NCBI GenBank assembly: GCA_001314805.1
Contig: LJSY01000009.1
Location: 17,123 to 81,122 of the forward strand
Source of the DNA: Rhodobacteraceae bacterium HLUCCO18
GTDB taxonomy: Bacteria > Pseudomonadota > Alphaproteobacteria > Rhodobacterales > Rhodobacteraceae
Length of the DNA stretch: 64,000 nt
Direction: 5' to 3'
The notes under the pieces were generated by a model that worked only from the letters and a program-made list of their open reading frames with translations, was not told the DNA's origin and did no database searches. Shown here piece after piece: positions 8,057 to 17,686 of the stretch. Position numbers and translations under genes: made by a program. The stretch's first letter is position 1; every line of letters begins with the position of its first letter.

Positions 8057-9300
8057 TGGGCGTTCTTTCAGGCATGCGGGTGGTCGAGGGCTCGGCCTTT
8101 GTCGCGGTGCCGCTGGCGGGGATGACGCTGGCGCAGATGGGCGCGGACGTGATCCGCTTCGACCGGCTGGAGGGCGGTCTCGACGCGGGCCGCTGGCCGG
8201 TGACGAAGGACGGCCAGAGCCTGTTCTGGGCGGGGCTCAACAAGGGCAAGCGGTCGATCGCGATCGACATGAAAACCCCGCGCGCGCGTGAGATCATCTC
8301 GGAGATCATCACCGCCCCCGGCGAGGATGCGGGGCTGTTCATCACCAACCTGCGCGTGCGCGGCTGGATGGATTACGAGACGCTGTCGGCCCGGCGGCCG
8401 GACCTCTGCATGGTCACGCTGATGGGCGACCGGCACGGGCGGCCGGCGGTCGATTACACGGTCAACCCGTCGCTGGGGTTCCCCGACGCCACGGGGCCAG
8501 TCGGCTCGACCGAACCGGTTGCCCATGTGCTGCCGGCATGGGACTGCATCGCGGGCAACATGGTGGTGACGGCCCTTCTGGCCGCGGAGCGCAAGCGGCT
8601 GCGCCAGGGTCAGGGCTCGGGCGTGGAGCTGTCGCTCAAGGATGTCGCCGCGGCGATGCTGGGACATCTGGGCATCATCGGCGAGGTGGAGATCAACGGC
8701 GTTTCCCGAGAGAAATCGGGCAATGCGCTCTATGGCGCCTATGGCCAGGATTTCCTCTGCGCCGACGGGCAGAGGGTCATGGTGATCGGGCTGACCGACC
8801 GGCAATGGCGGGGCCTTCTGAACGTCACGGGAACGCGCGAGGAGATGGCGGCGCTGGAGACGCGTCTGGGCGAGAGCCTGTCGGACGAGGGCGCGCGCTG
8901 GCGGCACCGCGACGCGATCACGGCGATCCTGAAGCCGTGGTTCGCGGCGCGCAAGGTGGACGACTTCGCCACGATGTTCGACGAGGCGGGCGTGACATGG
9001 TCGATCTTCCGCGACTTCGCAACGGCGCTTGCCGAGGACCCGGACCTGTCGCTTGCCAACCCGATGTTCAGCCGTCTCGAGCAGCCGGGGATCGGCGCCT
9101 ACCGCGTGCCCGGAACGCCGATGAGCATCTCGGGCGAGGCGCGCGAGGCGCCGGTGCGCGCGCCGCTGCTGGGCGAGCATACCGAGGAGATCCTTGGCGA
9201 TGTGGCAGGCCTGCCCGACACCGAGATCGCGGCGCTGTTCGATGCGGGCATCGTGGCGCAGGCGGCGCGGTCGGGGGATGCGTCGCGCATGGCGTCGTGA
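8056..9300 (+). CDS. mct: 2-methylfumaryl-CoA isomerase (mesaconyl-CoA C1-C4 CoA transferase)
   Basis: A 414-residue class III (CaiB/BaiF) CoA-transferase. Its N-terminus (LSGMRVVEGSAFVAVPLAG, DVIRFDRLEGGLDAGRWPVT, LFWAGLNKGKRS) and later NHVLPAWD-like and LYGAYG segments match my recollection of the Chloroflexus intramolecular mesaconyl-CoA transferase closely. That enzyme moves CoA from the C1 to the C4 carboxyl of mesaconate. The ATG at 8056 overlaps the hydratase stop; a GTG at 8047 is possible. It is the last gene of the operon and is convergent to the broken gene at 9396. The isomerase/hydratase pair is otherwise known from the glyoxylate-assimilating half of the 3-hydroxypropionate bi-cycle. 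Confidence 0.8.
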   Translation: MGVLSGMRVVEGSAFVAVPLAGMTLAQMGADVIRFDRLEGGLDAGRWPVTKDGQSLFWAGLNKGKRSIAIDMKTPRAREIISEIITAPGEDAGLFITNLRVRGWMDYETLSARRPDLCMVTLMGDRHGRPAVDYTVNPSLGFPDATGPVGSTEPVAHVLPAWDCIAGNMVVTALLAAERKRLRQGQGSGVELSLKDVAAAMLGHLGIIGEVEINGVSREKSGNALYGAYGQDFLCADGQRVMVIGLTDRQWRGLLNVTGTREEMAALETRLGESLSDEGARWRHRDAITAILKPWFAARKVDDFATMFDEAGVTWSIFRDFATALAEDPDLSLANPMFSRLEQPGIGAYRVPGTPMSISGEAREAPVRAPLLGEHTEEILGDVAGLPDTEIAALFDAGIVAQAARSGDASRMAS

Positions 9301-9353
9301 AAGGGTAGGCACGCCCTCGGGCCCCCGTACCGGGAGCCGCTCGGCCGCGCCTG

Positions 9354-9392
9354 ATGCCTCCGGCGGGGAATATTTGAAACCAGAGGAAGGAG
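9354..9392 (+). repeat. Intergenic repeat-like element downstream of mct
   Basis: The 95-bp gap between two convergent genes contains CCTCCGGCGGGGAATATTTG followed by an A/G-rich GAGGAAGGAGG tail. It is similar in layout (GC-rich start, TATTT, purine-rich GAAGG end) to the elements at 44625 and 48577 but not close in sequence. Elements of this look are common behind genes in this bacterial group as far as I recall; function unknown. Confidence 0.35.
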
Positions 9393-9395
9393 GGG

Positions 9396-10308
9396 TCACT
9401 CCAGGGTGGCCAGCCGCGCCTCCTGTCTTGCGATGAGCGTATCGAGTTCCGCGATGGTCTCGGCGGAGAGGCCGGGCGCGGGTTTGCGCGCGGTGGCATG
9501 CGCGATGGCGCGGCGCCGGGCCAGAGTGTGCTTGCGGATCGCGAGGCCGAGGCCCGGCTGCGCCTCTTAGCGGATGAGCGGCAGGTAGGCGTCGAAGAGA
9601 TCGCGGGCGGCGGTTTCCGCCCGCCTGCATCAGGCGCACCACGTCGGCCATCATCTCGGGGTAGGCGAAGCCGGTCATCGCGCCATCGGCGCCGCGGATC
9701 ATTTCCTCGAGCAGGAACTGGGCCCCGTTGCCGCAGAGGATCGAGACACGGCGCGCGCCGGTCGCCTCGGCGCGGCGCAGGGTCGAGATCTTTTCCAGTC
9801 CCGGCCAGGCCTCGTGTTTCAGCATGACGCAAGCAGGGTGGTCCGCGAAGATCTTCAGGCAGACGGAGGCGGACATCTCGACCCCGGTGACCAGCGGGAA
9901 ATCCTGCAACACCCAGGGGATGTCGCCCAGCACCTCGGCCACATTGGCGAAATAGCCGAGGATCTGCTCGTCTGACCTGAGCCCGGACTGGGGTGCGACC
10001 ATCACGCCCGCCGCGCCCTTGTCCATCGCGGTTTTCGCGAGCGCCCCGATGGCGGCGAGCCCCGGCGCGGAGACGCCCACGACGACGGGGACCGAGGCGC
10101 GCGCGGTGACGCGGGTCACGACCTCGACGCTTTCCTCGGCGGAGAGCTTCCCGGCCTCGCCCATCATGCCGAGGATCGTGAGGCCGGTCGCGCCCTTGTC
10201 CTCGTAGAAATCGACCATGCTGTCGATGCTGGCAAGGTCGAGCGCGCCGTCGGGCAGGAAGGGCGTGACGGCGATTGTGAAGACGCCTTTGGCCGTTTCA
10301 TCGAGCAT
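9396..10308 (-). pseudogene. Broken dihydrodipicolinate synthase/NAL-family gene (frameshift plus in-frame stop)
   Basis: From the ATG at 10308 the reading is a normal DapA/NanA-family aldolase: TIAVTPFLPDG, the GEAGKLSAEE turn, VVVGVSAPG and the Schiff-base lysine K164 in VMLKHEAWPG. After residue about 232 (near 9605-9616) the similarity moves to another frame by one extra base; there DLFDAYLPLI is followed by TAA at 9567-9569 where the family usually has a tyrosine codon (LIRYEAQ). The tail then runs on to a TGA at 9396. Corrected length would be about 303 residues, the family norm. Two lesions within 50 bp argue for real inactivation. It overlaps the racemase by 11 bp and was probably the last enzyme of the hydantoinase operon. 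Confidence 0.82.
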
Positions 10309-11002
10309 GGTGGTCTCCGGGCTGGTGATCTGGATTATGGCTCTGGTCCAGGGCGATGCGGCCGAGCGCCGTGGCTGTGGCGGCCTGGCACGGGTCGATG
10401 ACGGGCAGGCCGAGCGCGGTTTCCAGCGCGAGGCGGTAGCGGGCCATGCCGGCGCAGCCGAGGATCAGCACATCGGCGCCGTCACGGTCGCGGAGCTGCG
10501 TGCCGACCTCGGTCATTCGGTCAAGCGTGGTGGTCTCGTCGGCAAGCGCCGCCACGCCGAGGCCAAGGGCCCGGTCGCCGGCGAAGCGGTCCATGACGCC
10601 CATGGCGCCGAAGGCGCGCAGGTGACGGGGGATGGAGGCGGGCAGGATCGCGATGACGCCGAAGCGCTGGCCGAGGGTGAGCGCGCTGGCGACCGCGGCC
10701 TCCTGGATACCGAGAACGGGTTTGGTGGTCCGGTCGCGGAGCGCGTGGAGGCCCGGATCGCCGAAACAGGCGATAACGAAGCCGGCGGCGTCGTGGCGCG
10801 TGTCGGCAAGGGACAGGAGCGGCGGGATCACCAGGTCGGCCTGGGCCTGGCTTTCGATGCCGGGCGGGCCTTCGGAGAGGGTGAGGCAGGCGATCCGCAG
10901 GCCCATGCCGTCGGCCATCGGGCGCAGCGGATCGAGCGCCGCGTCGATCCCGTCGGTTACGGTTTGCGAGGAATTGGGGTTCATGACGTAGAGCGTGCTC
11001 AT
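10298..11002 (-). CDS. Aspartate/glutamate/hydantoin racemase family protein
   Basis: A 234-residue protein with the start LYVMNPNSS typical of hydantoin racemases and both catalytic cysteines, C79 in VIACFGDPG and C183 in ILGCAGM. Such enzymes epimerise 5-substituted hydantoins or amino acids with a two-cysteine mechanism and no cofactor. It sits 9 bp behind the VOC gene in an operon headed by a hydantoinase, which supports a hydantoin-like substrate. The last gene of the operon is broken, so the pathway may be incomplete in this strain. Confidence 0.8.
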   Translation of the reverse strand: MSTLYVMNPNSSQTVTDGIDAALDPLRPMADGMGLRIACLTLSEGPPGIESQAQADLVIPPLLSLADTRHDAAGFVIACFGDPGLHALRDRTTKPVLGIQEAAVASALTLGQRFGVIAILPASIPRHLRAFGAMGVMDRFAGDRALGLGVAALADETTTLDRMTEVGTQLRDRDGADVLILGCAGMARYRLALETALGLPVIDPCQAATATALGRIALDQSHNPDHQPGDHHAR

Positions 11003-11011
11003 GGGTCTGGA

Positions 11012-11404
11012 TCAGGCGCCGGGCTTCGTCGCCTGCTGGATCTCGATCTGGTAGCCTTCGGGGTCCTCGAAGACGAAGGCGCGGATGCCGATGGTGTCGT
11101 TGACGAAAAGCCGGGAGAGGTTCGCGACCCCCTGCGCCCTCGCGTAGGCGTACCAGGCGTCGACGTCCTCCACCCGCACGCAGAGCTGCACGGGGCGCGT
11201 TTCGGCCCATTTGTGCATGCCATGGGCTTCGTCCACGAGGCCCACATGGGCGCCGTCGCAGATCTTCATGATCTTGGCGAGGCCCCCCTGGTCGATCACC
11301 AGCGGAAACCCCATCACGTCGCGGTAGAAGGCCTCGACGCGGGGGAGGTCGCGGTAGTAGAGGAAGGTGATGGCAAGGATGTTGGGGCTGTCGGGCCGGG
11401 TCAT
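11012..11404 (-). CDS. VOC (glyoxalase/bleomycin-resistance) superfamily protein
   Basis: A 130-residue single-domain VOC protein of paired beta-alpha-beta-beta-beta units: ITFLYYRDLPRVEAFYRDVMG in the first half and a conserved VFEDPEGYQIEIQQ end that supplies metal ligands. VOC proteins include lyases, isomerases, dioxygenases and binding proteins, so the reaction cannot be named. Its start overlaps the hydantoinase stop by 4 bp (ATGA) and an AGGACG site lies upstream. Its place between hydantoinase and racemase suggests it acts on an intermediate of the same pathway. Confidence 0.82.
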   Translation of the reverse strand: MTRPDSPNILAITFLYYRDLPRVEAFYRDVMGFPLVIDQGGLAKIMKICDGAHVGLVDEAHGMHKWAETRPVQLCVRVEDVDAWYAYARAQGVANLSRLFVNDTIGIRAFVFEDPEGYQIEIQQATKPGA

Positions 11405-12816
11405 ATGGGGCGTCCTGTGATGTCGCGCGTCTCGGTGCCGATGGCGGCGCGGTGGAGCCATTGGCCGGTGCCGGGGATGCCTCGATAGGTGCCGCCCTCC
11501 ACGACCTGCCTGCCACGCAGGAACACATGCACCGGCCAGCCGGTGACTCCGTGCCCTTCCCACGGGTTGTAGCCCACGTTGTCGTGGAGGTCGTCGGCCC
11601 CGTAGGTCACCGTGCGGGCGGGGTCCCAGAGCGTGAGGTCGGCGTCGTAGCCGGGCGCGATATGGCCCTTGGTGGCGAGGCCATAGAGCCGCGCGGGGGC
11701 CGTGGCGGTGAGTTCGACGAATTTCTCGAGGCCGAGGCGGCCCCGGCTCACCATCGCGTCGAACATCAGCGGCAGGCGCACCTCGAGCCCCGGCATGCCG
11801 TTGGCGATGGCGGGGAAAGGCGCGTCGGGTCCGGCCGAAAGCTTGCCCGTTTCGTCGAAGCGATAGGGCGCGTGATCGGAGGAGACGAGCTGCAGGTCGC
11901 CGCGGGCGAGCCCTGCCCAGAGCGCCTCCTGGTCGGCGCGGGTCCGCTGCGGCGGTGAGCACATCCATTTCGCGCCCTCGACACCGGGGCGGTCGAGGAC
12001 GTCCTCTGTCTGAAAGAGGTAATGCGGACAGGTCTCGGCCCAGACGGGGGCGCCGCGGGCGCGGGCGGCGGCGATCTCGGCCACGGCTTCGGCGGTCGAG
12101 ACGTGGAAGATCATGACCGGGGCGCGGGCTTCCTCGGCGAGGCGGCACATGCGGGCGACGGCCTCGATCTCGGCGGCGCGGGGGCGGGAGGCGGCGTGGT
12201 CGATCGGCCGCGTTCGGCCTTCGGCCAGAAGTCTCGTGCGCGCCTCTGCGATGATCGCGTCGTTCTCGGCATGGATGCAGGTGAGCGCGCCGGCCTCCCG
12301 CGCGATGCTGAGCGCCCGGAGGATCCGGGCGTCGTCGAGGCCGATATTGTAGGTGGTGAAGACCTTGAGGGAGCGATGGCCCTGGCCGATGAGGGCCGCG
12401 AGGTCGGTCTCGTAGTCCGGCGCCTGCGGGTCCGCGAGGATGAGGTGAAAGGCGTGGTCGATGGCCGCCCCGCGCGCGCCCCGTGCGGCATAGTCGGCGG
12501 CGGCCTCGGCAAGGCGCTGTCCTTTGGCCTGGGCGGCGAAGGAAATCACCGAGGTCGTGCCGCCCATCGCCGCCGAGCGCGTGGCCGTCTCGAACGTGTC
12601 GGCGTTCATCAGGCCCATGCCGGACATCTGTTCGATATGGCAATGCGGATCGACACCGCCGGGGGTCACGATCAGGCCGTCCGCGTCGATACTCTCGGCG
12701 CCGGTCAGGCCGCTGCCGATGGCGGCGATCCTGCCCTCCGATATAGCGATGTCGGCCGTAAAGACCGTTTCGGCCGTGGCCACGCGCCCGCCCTCGATGA
12801 CCAGATCGTACTCCAT
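11401..12816 (-). CDS. Dihydropyrimidinase/D-hydantoinase-type cyclic amidohydrolase
   Basis: A 471-residue amidohydrolase with metal ligands H58 and H60 in VDPHCHIEQ, the probable carbamylated lysine K151 in SLKVFTTY, later histidines in CIHAEND and FHVST, and the aspartate of SSDHAPY. It would open a cyclic amide such as a dihydropyrimidine or hydantoin. Length and motif order are those of dihydropyrimidinases; the usual partner N-carbamoyl hydrolase is not present. ATG 12816 is used because the upstream frame is arginine-rich and out of family; no strong ribosome site is visible. It is the first gene of the operon and divergent from cobQ by 103 bp. Confidence 0.82.
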   Translation of the reverse strand: MEYDLVIEGGRVATAETVFTADIAISEGRIAAIGSGLTGAESIDADGLIVTPGGVDPHCHIEQMSGMGLMNADTFETATRSAAMGGTTSVISFAAQAKGQRLAEAAADYAARGARGAAIDHAFHLILADPQAPDYETDLAALIGQGHRSLKVFTTYNIGLDDARILRALSIAREAGALTCIHAENDAIIAEARTRLLAEGRTRPIDHAASRPRAAEIEAVARMCRLAEEARAPVMIFHVSTAEAVAEIAAARARGAPVWAETCPHYLFQTEDVLDRPGVEGAKWMCSPPQRTRADQEALWAGLARGDLQLVSSDHAPYRFDETGKLSAGPDAPFPAIANGMPGLEVRLPLMFDAMVSRGRLGLEKFVELTATAPARLYGLATKGHIAPGYDADLTLWDPARTVTYGADDLHDNVGYNPWEGHGVTGWPVHVFLRGRQVVEGGTYRGIPGTGQWLHRAAIGTETRDITGRPI

Positions 12817-12919
12817 CTCGGGCGCGACCTTGGGGCAGGCGCGGGGCCAAGTCCAGACCGCCGCTGGACGCCGCCCCGGCCGCGTGCAAGACCATGCGCA
12901 GACGATCCGGAGGGGTGAC

Positions 12920-14368
12920 ATGGGCCGCGCGGTGATGATCCAGGGCACGGGTTCCAACGTGGGCAAGTCGCTCATCGTGGCGGGACTGGTGCGGGCGGCA
13001 CGGGCGCGGGGCATCGACGTGGCCCCGTTCAAGCCGCAGAACATGTCGAACAACGCCGCCGTGACCGCCGATGGCGGCGAGATCGGGCGCGCGCAGGCGC
13101 TGCAGGCGCTTGCGGCGGGGCTGGCCCCGCAGACCGACATGAACCCGGTCCTGCTGAAGCCCGAGACGGATACGGGCGCGCAGGTCGTGGTGCAGGGCAG
13201 GCGACTGATGCGGTCGGAGGCCGGGGATTACGGTGCGCTCAAGGGGCGGTTGATGGGCCCCGTGCTGGAAAGCTTCGGACGGCTGAAGGCGGCGCATGAG
13301 CTGGTGGTCGTGGAAGGCGCGGGCAGCCCGGCGGAGGTCAACCTGCGCGCCCGCGACATCGCCAACATGGGTTTCGCCGAGGCCGCTTGCGTGCCCGTGG
13401 TGCTGGCCGGCGATATCGACCGGGGCGGGGTGATCGCGCAGATCGTGGGCACGCAGGCGGTGCTGGACCCGGACGACGCCGCCCGGATCGAGGGCTTTCT
13501 GATCAACCGCTTTCGCGGCGATCCGCGCCTGTTCGACGACGGTTATGCGCGGATCGCGGCGCAGACAGGCTGGCGCGGCTTTGGCGTATTGCCGTGGTTC
13601 GCGGACGCCTGGCGGCTACCGGCGGAGGATGCGCTTGACCTCGACGCGCCGGAGCGGCCGAGCGACTTTCACATCGTCTGCCTCGCACTGTCGCGGATCG
13701 CGAATTTCGACGATCTCGACCCGCTGAAGCAGGAGCCGGGCGTGCGGCTGACCATGCTGGGCCCGGGGCGTGCGATCCCCGGCGATGCGGATCTCGTGAT
13801 CCTGCCGGGGACGAAATCGACGCGCGGCGATCTGGCCTTCCTGCGGGCGCAGGACTGGGACATCGACCTCAGGGCGCATGTCCGGCGCGGCGGCCACGTG
13901 TTGGGCATTTGCGGCGGCTACCAGATGCTGGGCCGCATGGTGGACGACCCCGAGGGGATCGAGGGGGCGCCGGGGGCAACAGAGGGCCTCGGGTTCTTGC
14001 AGGTCGAAACGGTGATGACGCCGGAAAAGCGCCTGACGGAGGTCGACGCGGTGCATGCCGCGACCGGGCGGGCGTTCCACGGCTACGAGATCCATATCGG
14101 CCGGACCGAGGGGCCGGATCGCGCACGGCCCTTCGCCCATCTGGCCGGCGCGCCGGAAGGGGCGGCGGATGCCACGGGCCGGGTGCAGGGCAGCTACCTT
14201 CATGGCATGTTCCGCGACGACGGTTTTCGCGCCGCGTGGCTCGCCGGGTTCGGCGTGGCCGCGACCGGGCAGTCCTACGGCGCGGGCGTCGAGGCCACGC
14301 TCGACGCGCTCGCGGCGCATATGGAGGCCCATCTCGACGTGGCGGGCCTGCTTGCCATCGCGCGTTAG
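12920..14368 (+). CDS. cobQ: Cobyric acid synthase
   Basis: A 482-residue glutamine-dependent amidotransferase of the B12 pathway, which amidates adenosyl-cobyrinic acid a,c-diamide at b, d, e and g. The N-terminal P-loop-like GTGSNVGKS (9-17), KPQNMSNN and [10 protein letters not shown] belong to the ATP-binding half. The C-terminal glutaminase half has C331 in GICGGYQ and the histidine in [16 protein letters not shown] site precedes the ATG. No cobalamin riboswitch pattern is visible in the 103 bp upstream. The stop overlaps the stop of the convergent phosphomannomutase by 3 bp. Other cob genes are outside the window. Confidence 0.95.
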   Translation: MGRAVMIQGTGSNVGKSLIVAGLVRAARARGIDVAPFKPQNMSNNAAVTADGGEIGRAQALQALAAGLAPQTDMNPVLLKPETDTGAQVVVQGRRLMRSEAGDYGALKGRLMGPVLESFGRLKAAHELVVVEGAGSPAEVNLRARDIANMGFAEAACVPVVLAGDIDRGGVIAQIVGTQAVLDPDDAARIEGFLINRFRGDPRLFDDGYARIAAQTGWRGFGVLPWFADAWRLPAEDALDLDAPERPSDFHIVCLALSRIANFDDLDPLKQEPGVRLTMLGPGRAIPGDADLVILPGTKSTRGDLAFLRAQDWDIDLRAHVRRGGHVLGICGGYQMLGRMVDDPEGIEGAPGATEGLGFLQVETVMTPEKRLTEVDAVHAATGRAFHGYEIHIGRTEGPDRARPFAHLAGAPEGAADATGRVQGSYLHGMFRDDGFRAAWLAGFGVAATGQSYGAGVEATLDALAAHMEAHLDVAGLLAIAR

Positions 14369-15744
14369 CCCGTGATCACGCCGCGCAGCTCCGCCAGTTT
14401 CTCGGCCACGAGCGCCGGCTTGCCGCGCGCCTCGATGTTCAGGCGCAGAAGCGGCTCGGTGTTCGACGCACGCAGGTTGAAGCGCCAGTCCCCGAAGCTG
14501 AGCGACAGGCCGTCCGTGTCGTCGCGCGATGCCGCCTTGGGGGCGTATTCGTCCTCGATCCGCGCGATCACGGTCCTGGCGTCCGCCACGCGGAAATTGA
14601 CCTCGCCCGAGGACGGGTAGGCGGCGCGGCGTTCGGCCATCATGTCCTTCAGGCTCTCGCCCCGGCGGCAGATCAGTTCGACCACCAGAAGCCACGGGAT
14701 CATGCCGCTGTCGCAGGCCATGAAGTCGCGGAAATAGTGATGCGCCGACATCTCGCCGCCGTAGATGGCGCCGGTATCCCGCATCACCTGCTTGATGTGA
14801 CTGTGGCCGCAGCGCGACTGGATCGCCTCGCCGCCGAGTTCCTCGATGATCGCCTGCGTGGCCCAGACCACGCGCGGGTCATGGACGATCTTCTCGCCCG
14901 GTTCCTTGGTGAGGAAGGCCTCGGCCAGAAGCCCCACCACGTATTCGCCCGGGATGAACCCGCCTTCGTGGTCGAAGAAGAAGCAGCGGTCGAAATCCCC
15001 GTCCCATGCGACGCCGATATCGGCCCCGTGTTTCACCACCGGGTCTGCGGTCTTGGGCTGGTTTTCGTCCAGCAGCGGGTTGGGGATGCCGTTGGGAAAG
15101 CTGCCATCGGGTTCGTGATCGACGCGGATGAACTCCAGCGGCGCGCCGGCCCCCGCGAGGGCGTCCGCGATGGCGTCGAACGTGGGCCCAGCGGCTCCGT
15201 TCCCGGCATTCACCAGCACCTTCATCGGCGTGAGCGCGGAGACGTCGACGAACTCCATCAGCTTGGCCACATAGGCCGCGCGCGAATCGGAAGCATCCGT
15301 CACCTTGCCGCCTGCCACGTCACCTGCGAAGTCGCCGCTTTCGGCCAGTGCCTTGATCGCGTCCATCCCTTCGCCCGAGCCGATCGGGGCGGAGCCGCGC
15401 TGCACCATCTTCATCCCGTTGTAATCCATCGGGTTGTGCGAGGCGGTGACGCAGATGCCGCCATCGGCGTCCAGATGGGTGACGGCGAAATAGGTCTCCT
15501 CGGTGCCGGACAGGCCGAGGTCCAGCACCTCGACACCGGCATCGACGAGGCCGCGCGCCAGCGCCTGCGACAGCTCTTCCGAGGAGGGGCGCACGTCGCG
15601 GCCGATCACCACGCGGCTGGCCTTCATCACCTCGGCGAAGGCCCGGCCCACGCGATAGGCGATGTCGGGGTTCAGCTCGTCCCCCAGTCGGCCGCGGATG
15701 TCATAGGCCTTGAAACAGGTGAGCGGGGTGGAAAGCGCGTCCAT
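14365..15744 (-). CDS. manB: Phosphomannomutase/phosphoglucomutase
   Basis: A 459-residue alpha-D-phosphohexomutase with all four family signatures: the phosphoserine S102 in TASHNP, the Mg-binding DGDFDR, the sugar-binding [10 protein letters not shown] and the phosphate-binding [11 protein letters not shown] near the end. It interconverts mannose (or glucose) 6- and 1-phosphates for GDP-mannose and cell-surface polysaccharide. A GGAGG site sits 4-5 nt before the ATG. It is monocistronic and convergent with cobQ. CpsG-type spacing favours mannose, but bifunctional use is common in the family. Confidence 0.9.
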   Translation of the reverse strand: MDALSTPLTCFKAYDIRGRLGDELNPDIAYRVGRAFAEVMKASRVVIGRDVRPSSEELSQALARGLVDAGVEVLDLGLSGTEETYFAVTHLDADGGICVTASHNPMDYNGMKMVQRGSAPIGSGEGMDAIKALAESGDFAGDVAGGKVTDASDSRAAYVAKLMEFVDVSALTPMKVLVNAGNGAAGPTFDAIADALAGAGAPLEFIRVDHEPDGSFPNGIPNPLLDENQPKTADPVVKHGADIGVAWDGDFDRCFFFDHEGGFIPGEYVVGLLAEAFLTKEPGEKIVHDPRVVWATQAIIEELGGEAIQSRCGHSHIKQVMRDTGAIYGGEMSAHHYFRDFMACDSGMIPWLLVVELICRRGESLKDMMAERRAAYPSSGEVNFRVADARTVIARIEDEYAPKAASRDDTDGLSLSFGDWRFNLRASNTEPLLRLNIEARGKPALVAEKLAELRGVITG

Positions 15745-15870
15745 GGGACCTCCGGGAAAAACGCATCAACCGAAATCGCCACCGCTCTACCCCATCCCGG
15801 CGCACCGATCCAGCCGGTCGCTTGGCCCCGCGCCGCTTTGCGCTAAGGTTCGGGGCGGGAGGTGGCGAAG

Positions 15871-16578
15871 ATGCTCATCGTTGCGCCGCGGACGATCGCC
15901 AATGCCGGTGTTCTCGAAACCCGGTCGCTGCCGAAGAAATTCTTCGGCCGGGTGCAGCTTGTGCCGAAGGGCGCGAGCCTTGGCCTCTGGGCGCGGCTGA
16001 TCCTCGAGATCCAGTTTCTTCGTTACATCGCGGCGCTGGTGCCCTTCATCGCCTTCCCCTTCATGTCCAACGAACTCGCCCTGCCGGTGACGCAGGCGCC
16101 GCTGGCCATGGTCCTTGTCATCGCGGTGGTGGAAATGCGCGTGCTGCGCCTGTCCGACCGCGCGCGGGAGCGTCTGGTGACCGAGGACGACGCGGCGCGG
16201 CGGCTGGACGCCTTCGCCTTCCGCGCCCGCGCCGCGCTTCGCCGGATCGCGGCGCGGCACGGCATCGCGGAGGGCGAGATCCTGCTGGTGGCCGAGCAGT
16301 CCGAACTCGCCCGCGTGCCGCCGCTCACGCTTGTGTCGGTCCAGTCCGCCGTGCCGGGGCCGCATCTGCTGGACCTCGACGCGGAGGATCGCGCGATCCT
16401 GGAGGAGACGCTCTTCGACGAGGACCTGACCGAACGGATGCTGCACGACGTGAACATGCGCGAGGGGCAACCCATCCGCGAGGTCCGGATCGAAGCGCGC
16501 AGCGTGTCGGCCCATGCCCGTCTCGCCGCCGCCCTGAAAGCGCGCGACGCGACCGACCCCGAACCGGTGGAGGCCTGA
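15871..16578 (+). CDS. Conserved hypothetical membrane protein, first gene of MoxR/VWA module
   Basis: A 235-residue protein with two hydrophobic segments (about residues 50-66 and 76-92) and a charged cytoplasmic-looking C-terminal half rich in Arg, Glu and Asp. I do not recognise the family. The ATG at 15871 has GGGAGG 9 nt upstream; a GTG at 15862 lies too close to that site. It is 4 bp from the MoxR ATPase gene, whose ribosome site lies in its last codons, so the three genes 15871-18909 form one operon. It may anchor the ATPase/VWA pair at the membrane; that is inference. Confidence 0.7.
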   Translation: MLIVAPRTIANAGVLETRSLPKKFFGRVQLVPKGASLGLWARLILEIQFLRYIAALVPFIAFPFMSNELALPVTQAPLAMVLVIAVVEMRVLRLSDRARERLVTEDDAARRLDAFAFRARAALRRIAARHGIAEGEILLVAEQSELARVPPLTLVSVQSAVPGPHLLDLDAEDRAILEETLFDEDLTERMLHDVNMREGQPIREVRIEARSVSAHARLAAALKARDATDPEPVEA

Positions 16579-16582
16579 GACG

Positions 16583-17686
16583 ATGGCGGTCAATGCGCGG
16601 GCGATCTCGGCCGGCGAGGCGCTGAAGGTGCTCGATCAGGGCTGGGCCGCCCAGGCGACGGGCGGGCTGCAGGTCAGCTGGATGCTCCACGGTCGGCCCG
16701 GCGTCGGGAAAACCGAGTTGGTCCAGACGCTTGCCGCCCGAAAGGGGGCCGCGCTCTACGACCTGCGCCTGACCACGATCGAGCCGCAGGACCTGCGTGG
16801 GCTGCCGTTCTACGACCATGAAACCGCGCGCACCGTCTGGTACCGGCCCGAGGATCTGCCCGACGATCCCGACCGCCCCGCGATCCTGTTCCTCGACGAG
16901 CTGACCGCCGCGGCACCCACGCTGCAGCCCACGGTCTACGGGTTGTTGCAGGAGCGGCGCGTGGGCCGCCATCGCCTGCCCGACAGCGTTTTCATCGTCG
17001 CGGCCGGCAACATGGTCGAGGACGGGGCCATCGCCTACGAGATGGGCACCGCGCTGAGCGACCGGCTGATCCACATGATCGTGCAGGCCGATGCCGATGA
17101 CTGGCTGACGAGTTACGCCCCCGGTGCGGGCATCCATCCGGCTGTTGCGGCTTTCCTGCGCGGGCGCCCGGATCTTCTGGAGACGACCGAGGACGCGCTC
17201 CGCCGGGGCCATGCCATCGCCTGCACGCCGCGTAGCTGGACCCGCGTGAGCCAGATCCTCCACGCCGTGACCGACCGCGCGGCGCGGCAGGTCATGATCG
17301 CGGGCACCGTGGGGGAGGCCGCCGCCGCCGAGTTCGCGCTCATCGCCGACGAGATCGAGGCCTCGGTGCAGGTCGCCGCCATGCTCGCCGCGCCTCGGGA
17401 CGAGCGGGCGGAAATCTATCCGCAAAGCCTCCATGGCCTCACCGCGCTGATCTACGGGCTGATCGGCGCGGTGGACGAGGCGACGCTTCCCGCTGGGATC
17501 GAGATCCTCGCCGACATGCGCGGGCTGTCCGGCCCCGCGCACCGGGCGCTGCCGCTGTCGGAACTGGCGAGCTTCGGCTTCGAACTCTTGATCGGGCGGG
17601 CGCTGGAAAAGGGCTGGCAGGACGTTTTCGCGCGCTCCGACGCCTATGCCGACTATGCCCGCGAGCGTGAAGCGGCGGGCCTGTGA
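16583..17686 (+). CDS. MoxR-family AAA+ ATPase
   Basis: A 367-residue AAA+ protein with Walker A GRPGVGKT (37-44), Walker B ILFLDE (101-106), a sensor-like IVAAGN segment and a C-terminal lid of the MoxR/RavA type. MoxR ATPases work with VWA-domain proteins as chaperones that insert metals or remodel complexes. The next gene encodes a VWA-like protein and overlaps by 4 bp (GTGA), so the pair is almost certainly functional together. The client is unknown. Confidence 0.88.
   Translation: MAVNARAISAGEALKVLDQGWAAQATGGLQVSWMLHGRPGVGKTELVQTLAARKGAALYDLRLTTIEPQDLRGLPFYDHETARTVWYRPEDLPDDPDRPAILFLDELTAAAPTLQPTVYGLLQERRVGRHRLPDSVFIVAAGNMVEDGAIAYEMGTALSDRLIHMIVQADADDWLTSYAPGAGIHPAVAAFLRGRPDLLETTEDALRRGHAIACTPRSWTRVSQILHAVTDRAARQVMIAGTVGEAAAAEFALIADEIEASVQVAAMLAAPRDERAEIYPQSLHGLTALIYGLIGAVDEATLPAGIEILADMRGLSGPAHRALPLSELASFGFELLIGRALEKGWQDVFARSDAYADYAREREAAGL

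Noticed and set aside
8068..10308. A very long minus-strand open frame running through the mct gene and the broken aldolase
   Set aside because: Only its first 232 residues make sense as protein. The rest is arginine/proline-rich shadow of mct, created because the frameshift lets the frame run on in GC-rich DNA.
12817..12919. Cobalamin riboswitch upstream of cobQ
   Set aside because: The 103-bp gap is too short and lacks B12-box-like sequence; it contains only a ribosome site.
11012..13297. Long minus-strand frame joining VOC, hydantoinase shadow and cobQ shadow
   Set aside because: The VOC protein (11012-11404) is real; the rest is an out-of-frame reading of hydantoinase and cobQ with low-complexity Arg-rich sequence.
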